Shown here: one piece after another, positions 1-12,142 of the stretch
Numbering within the stretch: the stretch's first letter is position 1
How the letters are laid out: every line of letters starts with the position of its first letter
From: Penelope pileata
Taxonomy: Eukaryota > Chordata > Aves > Galliformes > Cracidae
Assembly: GCA_013396635.1 (NCBI GenBank)
Contig: WBMW01003145.1
Span: 720,660-784,659, forward strand
Reading direction: 5' to 3'
Length of the DNA stretch: 64,000 nt
Translations under genes and position numbers: made by a program
The notes under the pieces: model-generated
The model's input: only the letters and a program-made list of their open reading frames with translations
The model's database searches: none
What the model was told of the DNA's origin: nothing

Positions 1-49
1 CTTGAAGAGTTCTGAGTTTTCACCCTTCCCACCCCCTCTCACCTTGCAG

Positions 50-145
50 GCATGTCAGCTTCTCCTTCAGCAGCAGCAGCAGCAGCAGCTGTTACAGAGC
101 CAGAGGAAGTTATCTCAAGCTGTGCGACAACAGCAGGAGCAACAG
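50..145 (+). CDS. TNRC6B: TNRC6B coding exon (Gln-rich)
   Basis: 32 codons in phase 0, between a TTGCAG acceptor (44-49) and a GTGGGG donor (146). The protein reads ACQLLLQ followed by a Q7 run and ends RQQQEQQ. This is the Gln-rich region that gave the family its trinucleotide-repeat name. Sequence before 50 is the upstream intron. Confidence 0.95.
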
Positions 146-3100
146 GTGGGGCACTGTTTCTGTCAATCACATGAAAGTATAAAGTGTGCTGACACTGTAC
201 ATGTCAGAGAGCACGGTCCTTTGGGCCTTTTTCGAGTCATCATTTCCTCAGTATCATCCCTATCTGTTCTGTTTTGTTTGCAGATTGCTCGTATGGTGAG
301 TGCCCTCCAGCAGCAGCAGCAGAGGCAGCCTGGCATGAAGCATTCACCATCCCACCCCGTTGGGCCGAAGCCACATATAGACAGCATGGTACCCAATCCT
401 TTGAATGTGGGTCTTTCAGATTTACAGACCAAAGGGCAAATACCTGGATACGGTTCAGGTAAGTGCTGCCACGAAATGAGCAATTTATGTATGATCACTA
501 GAGCAAAGGTTACAAGAAATGTGAGCTCTTGATAAAATTGTATTATTTTTTATTACAAGAGAATACAAACCTGATATCAAAGTGTATCTTAGTGACGTGC
601 TGACTTAACGAGCTTATCAGAAGGTTGCCTTTCAAACATTTCATTTGTTAGCTTGACTTTTGACTGATGTATAATTGCAGGGCCTTGCAGTTTATGGGTA
701 TTTAAATCAAAAAGGGCAAATGATAATGGTCTTTGTTTTTGTTTCACAGGCTTTGGCTCAAGCAGCATGGATTATGGCATGGTGGGAGGGAAAGAAGCTG
801 GAACAGAATCCCGCTTTAAACAGTGGACTATGATGGAAGGGCTGCCCTCTGTGGCTTCACAAGATGCCAATATGCACAAAAATGGTGAGAGGGGATTGGC
901 TATTTTGGGAGTTCTTGCAGTATCACCTCATCAGAGGTGAAATAGCTCAGGTGAAACTGCTTCAAGCTAGTTAACATCTTACCTGTCCACTACGCATCTG
1001 AACTGCTTTTGGTTTTAGTATTCCATATTCTCATACAGACCTCAGCCTTTCCTGAGAGTAAATGTATCTTTTTGATGTTTCAGGTGCAATAGTGCCCCCT
1101 GGAAAGGCTCGTGGAGGATCGCCCTACAACCAGTTTGATATAATTCAGGGCGACCCACTAGGTGGCCATGCAGGCCCTGCTGGTGATAGTTGGTTACCTG
1201 CCAAATCTCCACCGACGAACAAGATCGGAAGCAAATCCAGCAACGCCAGCTGGCCTCCAGGTATTACATGAGGGCAGGGGTTATGTCCCAGCTTCACAGT
1301 AGATGTGCTTTCCTCATCGTACTTCTTAAATGATCACTGCAAGGAAAATAGTTGGTTGGCCTATCACAGTTTTTTAAATGTCTTGCATATTTAAACATAA
1401 ATGTTGAATTTCTAATAAATAGTGGCTGAGCTAAATGTGAACTAACTGATGAGTTGTCTGAATAGTATTTTGTTTTTGTTAATTGAACCCTTCTGTAGTT
1501 TTGTGACTTTACATTTGTCTGTAAAATAGATAATACCAGCTCCCTCCTTTTATATTCATTCCTTACTTGCGTTGTGTTAAGTTGACACAGGGTTTAAAAG
1601 TTCTCATTGGTAGTATGGAATCAGAATGCAAAAGACACAAAAGCTGTCTTTTGGGATGATGGAAGCAGGATTTTCCTGTTCTGACCTTTTTTATTTGATA
1701 GTGCACAAACTTCTCCTTTTTGGAATTGTTTGTAAATATGATTCACAGTGGAGCACAAGGCTTCTTTTGCCAGCAGTATTGGTGCAAAATGTGTGTGCTG
1801 TGCTATGATTCATATTCACTTGTGTTGCATAAAGGGTAGGAGACTTCAGTACTTTTCAACAGTTGAGATCTTGTGGCTTAAGTAGATGTTTCTTTTTAGT
1901 TTACAGGCAGCAGCATATTCTTTAAGTTTTCTGGAGTTTCATTGACAGAATTATCTGTCCTCTAGAAAACTTAAGAATATGTAGGAAAAATATGTCTGTA
2001 TTTAAACAAGCACGTAATTTTCTATACAAAAGAGTCATTAAACCCAGAGTGGTGCCCTTGTAGTTGTATGGACCAGTTAATGACCAGTATTGTTCAGCAA
2101 ATAGCAGTTGCATTGAGTTTTCTGATTGGAAGACTCTTAGATTCAAAGTAAACATTCCTTGCTGCAAATCTTTTGCTCTGTATCCACTCAAACACAAAGA
2201 AGTAAAGGTGCAGGTACATCTTTTGAGTAAGCCAGTAGTACAGGCCTTGCATTAGAAAGCCTAAAACTCTGCTACAGATACAGAACAGCAGGAAACCTAC
2301 AAAAAGTAGTAAAAGCTTTTAAATGTGAGACACCTTCAGTGTTTAACTCTGGTAAGAAAATGTTTTCTGATTAGGTAACAGAGTTAAAAGAATTCGCTAC
2401 CTCAGCAATGTCTGCACATCCACAATGTTTTATACTTCTGACTGCTTTTCTGTAAGAGTGTATTTACATTACATTGCTGTCAGCTAAGTACAGGACTTCT
2501 TGAACTGAAATTAAAAGTTCATAATGCCAGAAATCCCCAAATCTTAATTCTTCTCAGGACCTCTCACAGACTCACTGGCTCCAAAGTTGTGCAATAGCCC
2601 CTGGCTCTGACAGGATTCTTGGTACCAGAATTCTGTTACAGAAGCAAGACACTGAATAGATACTCTTTGTCCATGATTGATGACTTTGAGCTTCCTTAGT
2701 GACGCTTGCAGTCCTGCTGTCAATGATACGTAACATTTTTGCTGTTATTTACTGCCTCACACTGAGAGGGGACAGCTGGAGTTCATGAATCCTGAACGTA
2801 AGCTGTCACTGGGATCATGAGTACCATCCCTCATTTCTTGTGTAAATGAATAGCTCTTGACTGTGATTGCAGACTTCAATAAGAGATTGTGGGTTTTGCC
2901 TTGTGGCTTTTATGCAGTTGCCACTTTATTGTTATCTCTCTCTCTCGTGAGGTCCACAGACTGTCGGAACAAATGTTACTGTCCCATAATCTCATCATCC
3001 ATTTAGGCTGTTTCATAGCCTTGTTAGCTAAAATCAGGACCTACCTTACCAACAGCCCTGAGTAAAGATAACGATCCAAGGTTATTTTAGCCCTGTGAGT

Positions 3101-6100
3101 CCTTTTTCTCTCTAGGCTTGCAGATGAAACCCACTGTCAGTTTGTGGTGTGGAGACAGAAGTTCTCCTCCCAGTATTGGGAAATAAGTTGTTAAAAATGA
3201 GTTTACAAGAGGGAACCTCTTGAAATGCAAGTGGGTTTCCTTTGAATGAATGCAGTGGTCATTCAGCATTCACCCTGGCCACAGCTTTTGTATTTTCTTC
3301 CTAAATGCCATCTACTGCAGAAATTCTGCTATTCAGGAGAGCAGTATTGGTTAGCACTAGCATAGATGAAGTGGCGGCCAATCTGACTGATCTCATAGCT
3401 GGAGGTGAGAGCAAGTTTTGCTGCACTGGTGAGAACTACATTGTTTGGTTAAATCACACAAACTTGCACACCTAGATAATACCATTTTATAGCTTTCTCA
3501 TGGAGGAATAGTCCTGTTATACACTCCAGGCAAACTGGCCTGGGTGTGTTTCTGATAGTTTTCCTAATAATTCTATGCTTGAACTTTTGAGGAGGTCCTT
3601 TCAGATAGTAATGGAGAAATGTACTTCATGTTTTCTATCTAGAAATGAGTACACCTGTAGAGACTGCTCATGGATGTCCATGAGAATAACGTAATTCCCA
3701 AAGGATAGCTGGAAATCTGTCAATATGCTGAAGTTCAAAGAAAAATCTGCTAGCAACCTATCAAGAAATACTCTGTATAGAGTATTTGTCACTCAAGTGA
3801 GAAATGCAGTCATTCACACGAGTGCAGTGCCAGAAGGCTGTAGAGCTCTGAAACTGACTAACTGCTCCAGACCAACTTCAAAACAGTTTGCTTAACTCAT
3901 CTTCTGAGCAGCAAGGCAGGCAGCCTAATCAGTGGTATTCATTTGACCTGCAGCTGGAGATCAGAAGCCTCATTTTTAATGTGTCCACATCCTCGCACCA
4001 GATTATATGGGAGTGGATGTATTTATTGCTAAAAGCAATACGGTATTCCTGCCCTTCAGAGCCTTGCTTGGCTTAACTTTTTTGTGAGAGGTTACGATGC
4101 ACTAATTTCCAGTCTCACCAGTTCTCAGAAATTTTTACAAAGGCAAAACTTGAACTTGCAGCCATTCCATATCCTAACCCGCGTTCATGGATTCTTTGTC
4201 TTAGAACAGAGAAAATCTTTGTAACTAGACCCAAGAATGTGCATTGAGTGGTCCCTAGGCATAAAGTGATCTTTTTCTTCAGGGGACTGCAGTATTTTGG
4301 CATTAGCTGAACCTATTCCTTTCTTGGTGCAGTGCTGATTCATTGTTCATGGTGTTAGGAATTGCAATACCTGTTAGCCTAGATTGTGTTGAAGAGTTGC
4401 AAGAGATTGGGAGATAATGACTGACATGTACAAAATCATGAAAGAAATGGGTAAGGTGAAATCAGAATTGTAATTCTGCAAACCTTGCAGTGTTAGAACT
4501 GTGGTGCAAATGCTGGAACTAAGAGGATATATATTTAACATTGGTAGGAACATTTTTTCCACCATGAGTGGTGAACTTGTGGAATGTGTTGCCTTTGGAG
4601 CTTCTAGAGACAGATATTTCTAGCTATTTGAAAAAATGATCAGATAAACTAATGGAAAATGAGTTCACAAGTAAGTGCTAGCTGAGAAAGGGCATTTTTG
4701 ACATCCATAATAGAAAAGCTTTGCATGCTGAGAGGGTGTGAGGGCAGTAGCTTGCAGATGGTGGCCTGGTTTGTGCTTTGTCCCTAAGGAGTATCTCTCC
4801 TACAACTGTTAAAGGCAGAAAACTGATCTAGGTGGACCACAGTTCTGATCCGTCAGGATATTTCTTAACGTCTTCTCTGAAGTTCTCCTTCCAGTGCAGT
4901 ATCATAATCTAGTATTGCCCTCGTTATGCCAACTGTCTGAAACAGTACTATCACATTTTCTTCTGTATTTGTCTGTCAAAGTTGTAGTCTTGACTACGCT
5001 GCATCGTAACAGTGGCTGAATTGAGACCTTCCGTGGTAGATTCCCATGTATTGTTGCATTTCACACAGATCTTATGTTATCAGTTATTTCGATATTTCAG
5101 TTTGGGAATGAAGGTATCATTCTGTTCATTTGTATCTGCAAGGGATTAGTTTGTCACCTGGCACTCCCTTCACACATGTCCTAGTTGTCACACAGTACCT
5201 GTCAAGCTTCTGTACTTGTTTTTATATTTGGCAGTGCTCATTTCTTACCACTGCTTCCAGAATTGCCCACAACATTAATTTAACATGTGTAGTCAGACGA
5301 GAAACAATGCTGCTGATCTTTCTTAAAGTAACTGGAATTCTTTTATGTTCATACTCTCTGTAACTCACTGTAATGTCTTAAGAATTTGGGATTCATGGAG
5401 CTGTAGTCGAAAGGGAGACTACCAGTGTGAAGTATCAAGAATATCAGTGAGTGTCTGTATCACTTTTACCAGAAGGTATTTCACCTTATCATACTTCAGT
5501 CAGTACTGATGGGTCATGTATAAAGTGCTTGTGTATCTTCAGTGTGAGTGTCAAATGTTGCATTTACAAGCTCTTGCTGTAGGTAGGCTTTCCCTGAGAA
5601 AGGCTTCTCCACACACAAAAAGTATCTTAGCAGATATATAATGTATCAAGGAAGGGTAAAACTACTGAAGCCTTCTCTGGATTTAGTAAGACAAATAGTC
5701 AGAGGAATGATGTATGCACACTTGCAGCACTTTTGCAGTGTTGACTTGTATTCAGGCACTAGAGTAACATGGGAGGAAATATGAAGTAGATTTTAACTAA
5801 GAGAAGTCTGATTTTCTGAGGAACCATGTGGAAAACAATTATTTATCCTCGTAAAATATCCTCCACAATTACTTCTAGTAAATGGCATTCCACTGCCTGC
5901 ATCTAACTCCTTTTTTCTTCCTGCTCCAGAGTTCCAACCAGGAGTGCCATGGAAAGGTATACAAAACATTGACCCTGAATCTGACCCCTACGTGACCCCT
6001 GGAAGTGTGCTGGGGGGGACAGCCACATCTCCCATTGTAGATACTGACCACCAACTTCTGCGGGACAACACCACAGGTAACCGTGAACAACTGACATATG

Positions 6101-9100
6101 ACCTTTTACGTCTAATATTTGAGGATATTCTGACATTCCTGTCATAACAGGATAAATCTGTTGCATTTAACTAAGCAGGAAGCCTATGTGCCTGTGCACC
6201 ATGGCTGTGTACCCCATGAAAGGTTGGCGTTGGTACAAATGATGGCTTTCTTGGGATTTAACAGGATTACTGAAACTCTGAAACTGGCCTACTCTTCACT
6301 TTCTTTCTCCTTCTGCCTTTGATAGGGTCTAATTCTTCCCTCAACACCTCGCTGCCTTCACCTGGTGCCTGGCCCTACAGTGCCTCTGACAATTCCTTCA
6401 CCAACGTTCATAGCACTTCAGGTATGCAGGCTCCAAAATTTACCTGGACAGAAGACTTTCTACTTATTCACTAATCCCTCCTCCTTGTTCCACCCTGAAT
6501 ATTTAGTCTTTCAGTGATTTCTGAGGAAGTTTGGAAATAGTAATTTGAGTGGCTGATCACATCATTTTCCTTCTGGTGATAAAATATTCTGTTGTAGTTG
6601 CTTTAAAAACTAAACTAAAATGTTTCGCCTGCCCTTCTCCCAGTAAAAAATTCTTAGTTATGCAGCGTGCAGTAGATACAAAACTAAAAACAATGCAAGT
6701 ACGATCCATTGACATGTGAAGGCTTGGGGAGAGGGCGTATCATTTTTTTTGTTGTTGTTGTTTTTAAAATTCCTGCTCTTGTATGTGTGAGGTAAGGAAT
6801 TAGAGCAATAACGCAAGTGATTTTAGTCATCTTAACTTTAGAATGTTGCAATTCTATGAGGGGAACACGTTTTCCTCACCTTCTATAGCACTCATCTTTC
6901 TTTGAAACCTGGAGAGAGAATTTTAGTCAAAGGACTAAAGGGCTTAGGTAGAGATCTTTTGATGGCTGGCCTGCAAACAGTAATGTCTGCATTAGATTCT
7001 TGGTAAGGTCTCTGAAGCTATCTTGTGAATAAGGGTCTCTGCACACACTTCTGAGTAGGAAGCTGGAAATAGTTGTTTCAGACAAATAAGGTGGATTTTG
7101 AGCTGCTTGTAGATGCTGGAGTTTTCCTTTGAGACATCATTGTCTTTGATTACTTAAAACTGAAGAATTGTGTGTAAACAGCAGAACTGGTGAACTTGAT
7201 GAGGGCTGGGCTGCATCTGTCCCACACTGTATGTTTTTTTCCATTTTCTGGGATAAATTCATACATTAACATGGCATCTTTGCAAAACATATTGAAAATC
7301 TTGCTCAAGAAAAATAGTGTTCTTGCTGCCAGTTTGTTTCATCACATTGGTTTGAAGAACTATTGTTCTTCTAATAGGTATTTGGTAGCATTTTCTAGTA
7401 TAAATTTAGTGTGTGCTGTCAAGGTGGTTTAAAAGTCTAGTTGTCCCGTAGGTGGATGGCCTTCTTTGCATGTTATCATTGTGCCAACTCCATAATGAAA
7501 TTTTTGTTTCTTTAATCTTACGGGATGACATCTTTAGCAGGTGCCATTAGCTTAGTGTAGACCAAGAGCAATAAATACTTATTTTGGTTCTCTAAAGGTT
7601 TGGGGCCTGGAGAGGGTTCAGTTTTACGCGTTCAAAGCCTGTAGTGCTCAGATGTGTAGGAAATTCTCAGGTTTCACAATTAAAATATAATATAAATGTT
7701 GCTAATGATTAAATATATTTTGAGTTATATTAACGTAAACAATCTAGGGGCTTTTTTTTTTTTTGTCAGTACATGTTAAATAAGCCAAGGTTAGCTACGT
7801 GTGTTACATTTTTTTTTGTTATGGCAGAGTAACTATTTTATGATTTTGTGCTTTGTACTTGTCTGTGATTGAAATTGCAAAGGGTTTACAGTAATAGTAT
7901 AGATAAAGGCTAGTTGAATCTTACTAGGTTTCTCTAATGCATGCCATTTATTTAATCTTCCAGCAAAATTCAGTGATTACAAATCAACATGGTCCCCAGA
8001 TCCCATAGGACACAATCCCACTCATCTCTCCAACAAGATGTGGAAAAACCATATTTCCTCAAGGAACACTACAGGGCTGCCTCGCCCGCCTCCTGGCCTG
8101 ACCAACCCCAAACCGTCATCTCCATGGAACAGCACAGCACCCCGATCGGTCAGGGGCTGGGGGGCACAGGACTCAAGGCTTGCCTCTGGTGAGAAGAATC
8201 ATCTGATAACACCATTGATCAGACCTGAGGAATGTACGTTTTACAGCACTAATGGTTTGGAGGAGAGAAAGTTGCAGTTGCCTGGTAAAAGGAAAAAAGT
8301 TCCTTCTTGAAATTGAAATTTTCTGTCAGTGATTGGGAGTGGGGGGAGAATCCCGGGTCCTGCTGTAGGGGATTAGTGGAGAGGGCTAAATGCTGCCAGG
8401 AGAGAATTTCTATTGCTTGAGGCCTTTCAAAACTTAAATGCTTTCTGTGGATGGGAAACTCTTAGGAGACAAACTCTAGTAAAAGATGAATCTTGTTGTG
8501 GAATGTGAAGAAAGTTGTGCTTTTCTTGCCAGGACTAAATATTAAGCTTTCATGTCTTAGCAGGGCTAGTAATGCTGAATTTGTCTGAGACTGAAAGACC
8601 TGACTGTAAAGAAAAAAGTTTTCCTTGTATCCAGTCTTTCTTGATTCTTCTCTCTCCTGTTCACAGCATCTACTTGGAGTGATGGTAGCTCAGTTCGTCC
8701 TAGTTACTGGCTGGTTCTTCACAATCTCACTCCACAGGTATTTTCTGTCATTGTCTCTGGGAACTTGTTTGCTTTGCTGAGATACCGATTTGTGGGCTCT
8801 TCAATTGTTACTTTGTGAACGAAATCTAACGAAATCAAGTTTGTCAGCATCCATAAGATGTGTTTCAACTAAACCGGGCTGTAGTCCAATTGTTTTTTGT
8901 ATCATAATCTTTTCATTTAACTTTAAGATGTTCACTGTTTTCTACATGACTAACTTACAGCCTTTTTGTACCTAGAGTTTAAAGAAATTATTGGAATGGA
9001 AAGATTTGTTTTTCTTAGAAGTGAGGAAAAGTTGCATGACCATAATGTGGCATGATTTACAGAAGTTAGAGACTATTTCTTTGGGATGTTGTAAGAAAGC

Positions 9101-12010
9101 TGGTATAACTGCTAGTTTTCACTTTGGTGTTTCCATCGTGAAACCACACAGTGTTTCCAGCGCTCCTGCCAAAAACAGTCTAGGTAGGTTATTCCTGCAA
9201 AAGTGTTCTCAGAACTCTTCCTTTCAAAATGAATTCCGTGGAGATCATGGTTTCAGCAATCCCAATCAGTCAGTATTCAAGGCGTAGGAAAAGCCCGTGT
9301 GATTATCAGCAGTGCCCTGGGGTCTAGACAGAGAGTTCCCTGTTCAGCAGGCGAATTTACCGTGCTTCTAGTACAGCTTAAGAAGACATCACCGTGAAAG
9401 ACTTGAGTTCTCCTTCAGATCACTCCTAATGGCAAGCTACGCTCCTTTAATAGAAAAAATGGTTTTCCTTAATGTGAAGGAAACAGCAGGAGTGTGATGA
9501 AGAGGCATAATTCCACATCCCTGCTTTTAGGAATCATTTCATTGTATAAAAATATATTTTGAAGGTATTCACATTAATAGAAAAGAGAAGCTAGTTGACC
9601 TTCTGTAGCAAATGCTCCTTGTGTTGTGGATCAAGTACACTGGAGAGGAGGGAGCATAAAGATTGGGGTGATTTCAGAGATACTATCTTCAGGTTCTTTT
9701 TTTAAGTGTCCCTATTTTTACCCACATAAAACTTTCTTTTCCCTCATTTGAGGTTGTATTGTATAATAGGGGGGAAAAGGGAGAAGGAAGAAAATAACAC
9801 TTCCTTTAAGTGTCTACACATGTGGGTCCCATTTGTATGTGCATGTTCCTGTGGCATATCAGGAATGGAATCTGTCTGTACAGAACACCTTGGAGAACAG
9901 TAGTTACTGGAGGTAAGAATCTGTTATGCTGCAAGAAGGAATGTAGGCAACAACTGCTGTGAAAACATGAGTTCAGGATGAGGGAACATTTCTGGGTTTG
10001 GCAGACTATTTCTATGACTTACTGTTTCATAAACCAGAAAGACAAAAAACCAAAAACTCCACACAACAAACAAGCAGAAAAACCCTACCAAAGTAAAAAC
10101 TAAAAGCCCCCTGATTATAGAGTTGAGATGTCCAACTTTGCAAAGAACTTTTTCCTACTGGTCTGTGTAAATTCTACTGATGTCGAAGTGCTGGAAGCTA
10201 ACAAATTCTGGTTCTTTTGGCACGAATCCTAATGGCTGAAGATGCTGATAAGTACTTGTATACAATTACTGGAAAACCTGCCAATGTGAGGATAGTGACA
10301 AATTAAGAAAGTGAAGAGGGGGAAACTGGAGTCAAGCTACAAGTGAGCTGAAAAGATAAGTCAGATCGTTGCATAAAGTGTAAACACTGTAATTATGGGA
10401 ACTTGAGGTGTAATGAGATGCTGTTTGAAAATTAATTCCTGGCACCTTTGCTCGCTTTATATTGCTTCCACCTACTTTCCTCTGTGAGAGCAGGTTGTTT
10501 TTTAATTACCGTGACTGTTACAATAGAAGTACCCCTGGTGAAATAGTCACAGACATCTCTTGTATTTTGGCTGTTCCTCACAGATTGATGGGTCAACCTT
10601 GAGGACGATCTGCATGCAGCATGGCCCACTGCTGACATTCCATCTGAACCTGACCCAGGGCACCGCTCTCATCCGATACAACACCAAACAGGAGGCGGCC
10701 AAGGCCCAGACTGCACTGCACATGTGAGCAAATCCTACCGTCCCTTCTTTGCTACTAGGTTAATCGTGAACACAAAATGTCTGTCCAGTGCTGTGCTTTG
10801 GAAACTTGCTCCAGGTGTCTTTGTTGAGAAACAAAGGTGTCTTCCATTTGTCTTATTTTAAGTATTGGCAGGAACTGATAAATGCAGAACCAAGAAGGTG
10901 CAAATAGCAGATTAAATTGTGCAAATTATTGTATAAGTATGCAGACTACTGTACAATTTGATCCATCTTATGAAAGTTTGTGAATGACTTCAGATGAAAA
11001 TCATTCTTACATTTGTACATGCGGGAATCTGCTGCAATTTTGAGGTATATTTGAAATAACTCTTGTGAAAGGCTACAGATCTTTAGTTTCCCCATCTTAA
11101 GCCTTTTCAAATCGGCTGTGGTTCTAGTATGTTTTGAAAATGTGAGAGATTTTGTGACAAAAATAATTTTTGGGGAATGGGGGTGGTAATAAGCACTAAA
11201 ACTCAGAGAAATCTTTTAAGCTGAGCTAATCTTACCTGAACTTCCTGGCCTTTTTAAACTTCTCTTGCTCTGTTCTATTTTGAAAGGTAGCATATGTGCA
11301 TGTATCATTTTATCTACACCATATATGTGCTTTTATTGCCCTTGCATTTACGTTCAGGGCCTTAGCTTAAATATAGAAAGCTTTTGTTGCAGGCATAACA
11401 ATGAAATATTTGATTTTTGCCCTTTATAAAATGGAAGTTCTTGTCCTTTGAGTCAGTTTCACTGTTGAGAACGGCTCATGTTTTCTGTGCTCATTCCGTT
11501 GTGGCAAACTGATTTTTTCTTTGATTTTGTCACTCAATAAGTGTTGTTTCCATGCCTTCTGAATCCCATGCCCTTAACTTCCAGCTTTGTCTAATTATTT
11601 TTTTCTTCCATGTGTCTTCCAGGTGTGTGTTGGGAAACACTACCATCCTGGCTGAGTTTGCCACAGATGAAGAGGTTAGTCGCTTTTTGGCACAAGCTCA
11701 GCCCCCTACACCTGCAGCAACCCCAAGTGCACCCACGGCAGGCTGGCAATCCCTGGAGACGGGACAGAACCAGACAGATCCAGTTGGACCTGCTTTGAAT
11801 CTCTTTGGTGGGTCAACAGGGCTTGGGCAGTGGAGCAGTGGTGGCGGCGGCAGCAGTGGGGGTGATCTCACTGGCGCTTCGTTGTGGGGGCCCCCAAACT
11901 ATTCTTCGAGCTTGTGGGGAGTCCCGAGCGTAGAGGATCCACACAGAATGGGCAGCCCTGCTCCCTTACTACCTGGAGACCTTCTGGGAGGAGGGTCGGA
12001 TTCAATCTGA
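50..12010 (+). CDS. TNRC6B: TNRC6B, 3' part: ten coding exons (GW182-family miRISC scaffold)
   Basis: GW182 proteins bind Argonaute through N-terminal GW repeats and recruit PABP, PAN2-PAN3 and CCR4-NOT through the C-terminal silencing domain, acting in the cytoplasm and P-bodies. Joining exons 50-145, 284-458, 750-884, 1084-1260, 5930-6076, 6326-6421, 7964-8188, 8667-8737, 10584-10723 and 11623-12010 gives 1650 nt, an exact 549 codons plus TGA with all phases compatible. In partial-protein numbering: Gln-rich tract 1-45, PAM2-like segment about 248-262, proline/Gly-Leu stretch about 304-320, RRM about 362-437, then a Trp-dotted tail (AGWQSLE, GQWSSG, SLWGPP, SLWGVP) ending LLGGGSDSI. The sequence is close to my memory of human TNRC6B and clearly differs from TNRC6A (for example in the C-terminal tail). 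The start codon and the Argonaute-binding half lie upstream of the window. Confidence 0.97.
68..88 (+). repeat. TNRC6B: (CAG)7 coding triplet repeat
   Basis: Seven uninterrupted CAG codons encode Q7 in the first exon of the window; the following CTG ends the run. Pure CAG tracts of this kind are length-polymorphic in many vertebrates. Confidence 0.95.
284..458 (+). CDS. TNRC6B: TNRC6B coding exon
   Basis: 58 codons plus one base, between TTTGCAG and GTAAGT. It starts IARMVSALQQQQQRQPG and ends GQIPGYGS, with the Gly codon split across the next intron. The order of conserved words matches human TNRC6B. Confidence 0.95.
308..322 (+). repeat. TNRC6B: (CAG)5 coding triplet repeat
   Basis: Five CAG codons encode Q5 after VSAL. 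From memory the human protein has a longer Q run here, so this is a likely length-variable site. Confidence 0.9.
750..884 (+). CDS. TNRC6B: TNRC6B coding exon
   Basis: 135 nt between TTTCACAG and GTGAGA. It encodes the segment running from GFGSSSMDYGM through FKQWTMMEGLPS to NMHKN, with split Gly codons at both ends. Confidence 0.95.
1084..1260 (+). CDS. TNRC6B: TNRC6B coding exon
   Basis: 177 nt between a GTTTCAG acceptor and a GTATTA donor. It encodes AIVPPGKARGGSPYNQFD and continues to SKSSNASWPP. The Trp residues here belong to the scattered W motifs before the RRM. Confidence 0.95.
1261..5929 (+). other. TNRC6B: TNRC6B intron, 4.7 kb
   Basis: AT-rich intronic DNA. Apart from an old CR1/L3-like fragment around 4420-4860 I see no coding exon, RNA gene or young repeat. 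The short open frames on both strands look like chance. Confidence 0.8.
4420..4860 (+). mobile_element. Degraded CR1/L3-type LINE 3' region
   Basis: Several short blocks in order resemble the sense strand of old CR1/L3 LINE 3' ends: CAAAATCATGAAAGAAATGG (4431 onward), GTGGTGAACTTGTGGAATG (about 4568), and GATCTAGGTGGACCACAG with CTGATCC near 4826-4853. The copy is diverged and fragmentary, and the family was assigned from memory. Confidence 0.45.
5930..6076 (+). CDS. TNRC6B: TNRC6B coding exon
   Basis: 147 nt between TGCTCCAG and GTAACC. It encodes EFQPGVPWKGIQNIDPESDP and continues to DHQLLRDNTT. This block, which carries a conserved Trp, lies just before the PAM2-like exon. Confidence 0.96.
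6326..6421 (+). CDS. TNRC6B: TNRC6B coding exon with PAM2-like motif
   Basis: 96 nt between a TTTGATAG acceptor and a GTATGC donor. It encodes NSSLNTSLPSPGAWPYSASD and more. The LNTSLPSPGAWPYS part fits the PAM2-type motif by which GW182 proteins contact the MLLE domain of poly(A)-binding protein. Confidence 0.93.
6422..7963 (+). other. TNRC6B: TNRC6B intron, 1.5 kb
   Basis: AT-rich with poly-T tracts near 6744, 7750 and 7810. No recognisable element beyond the intron signals. Confidence 0.75.
7964..8188 (+). CDS. TNRC6B: TNRC6B coding exon
   Basis: 225 nt between TCTTCCAG and GTGAGA. It encodes AKFSDYKSTWSPDPIGHNPT, then LSNKMWKNHISSRN, the proline-rich LPRPPPGLTNPKPSSPW and RGWGAQDSRLAS. 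This is the linker between the PAM2-like motif and the RRM. Confidence 0.96.
8667..8737 (+). CDS. TNRC6B: TNRC6B coding exon, start of RRM
   Basis: 71 nt between TTCACAG and GTATTT. It encodes STWSDGSSVRPSYWLVLHNL and TPQ. The YWLVLHNLTPQ part is the first strand and helix entry of the RRM-like domain, which in GW182 proteins is not thought to bind RNA in the canonical way. Confidence 0.95.
8738..10583 (+). other. TNRC6B: TNRC6B intron, 1.8 kb
   Basis: Splits the RRM. Contains an A-rich stretch near 10040-10100; otherwise nothing recognisable. Confidence 0.75.
10584..10723 (+). CDS. TNRC6B: TNRC6B coding exon, RRM middle
   Basis: 140 nt between CCTCACAG and GTGAGC. It encodes IDGSTLRTICMQHGPLLTFH and continues to TKQEAAKAQTALH, ending two bases into a Met codon. 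It forms most of the RRM fold. Confidence 0.96.
11623..12010 (+). CDS. TNRC6B: TNRC6B terminal coding exon and stop
   Basis: Acceptor TCTTCCAG at 11615-11622. The exon completes the RRM (CVLGNTTILAEFATDEEV) and encodes the Trp-containing C-terminal silencing tail, with W in AGWQS, GQWSS, SLWGPP and SLWGVP, then PAPLLPGDLLGGGSDSI and TGA. These tryptophans are the CCR4-NOT and PAN3 contact class in GW182 proteins. Confidence 0.97.
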
Positions 12011-12094
12011 ACTTAGAACTTTCAACTCTGACCTCGTGACCTTTTTTGGAACAGCAGCAGCACTAACTTGACCTTTTCGTTTTTTTCAACTTGC

Positions 12095-12100
12095 AATAAA
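12095..12100 (+). terminator. TNRC6B: Proximal AATAAA signal, TNRC6B
   Basis: AATAAA 85 nt after the stop codon, followed by A-rich sequence running into the assembly gap. Use of this site would give a very short 3'UTR. Activity is unknown. Confidence 0.35.
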
Positions 12101-12142
12101 TACATTTATAAAAGGAAAAAAGAAAACGGAGAGAGAAAAAAA

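Noticed and set aside
1416..1425. AATAAA at the start of the large TNRC6B intron as an alternative gene end
   Set aside because: Isolated hexamer in AT-rich intronic DNA with no convincing downstream GU-rich element.
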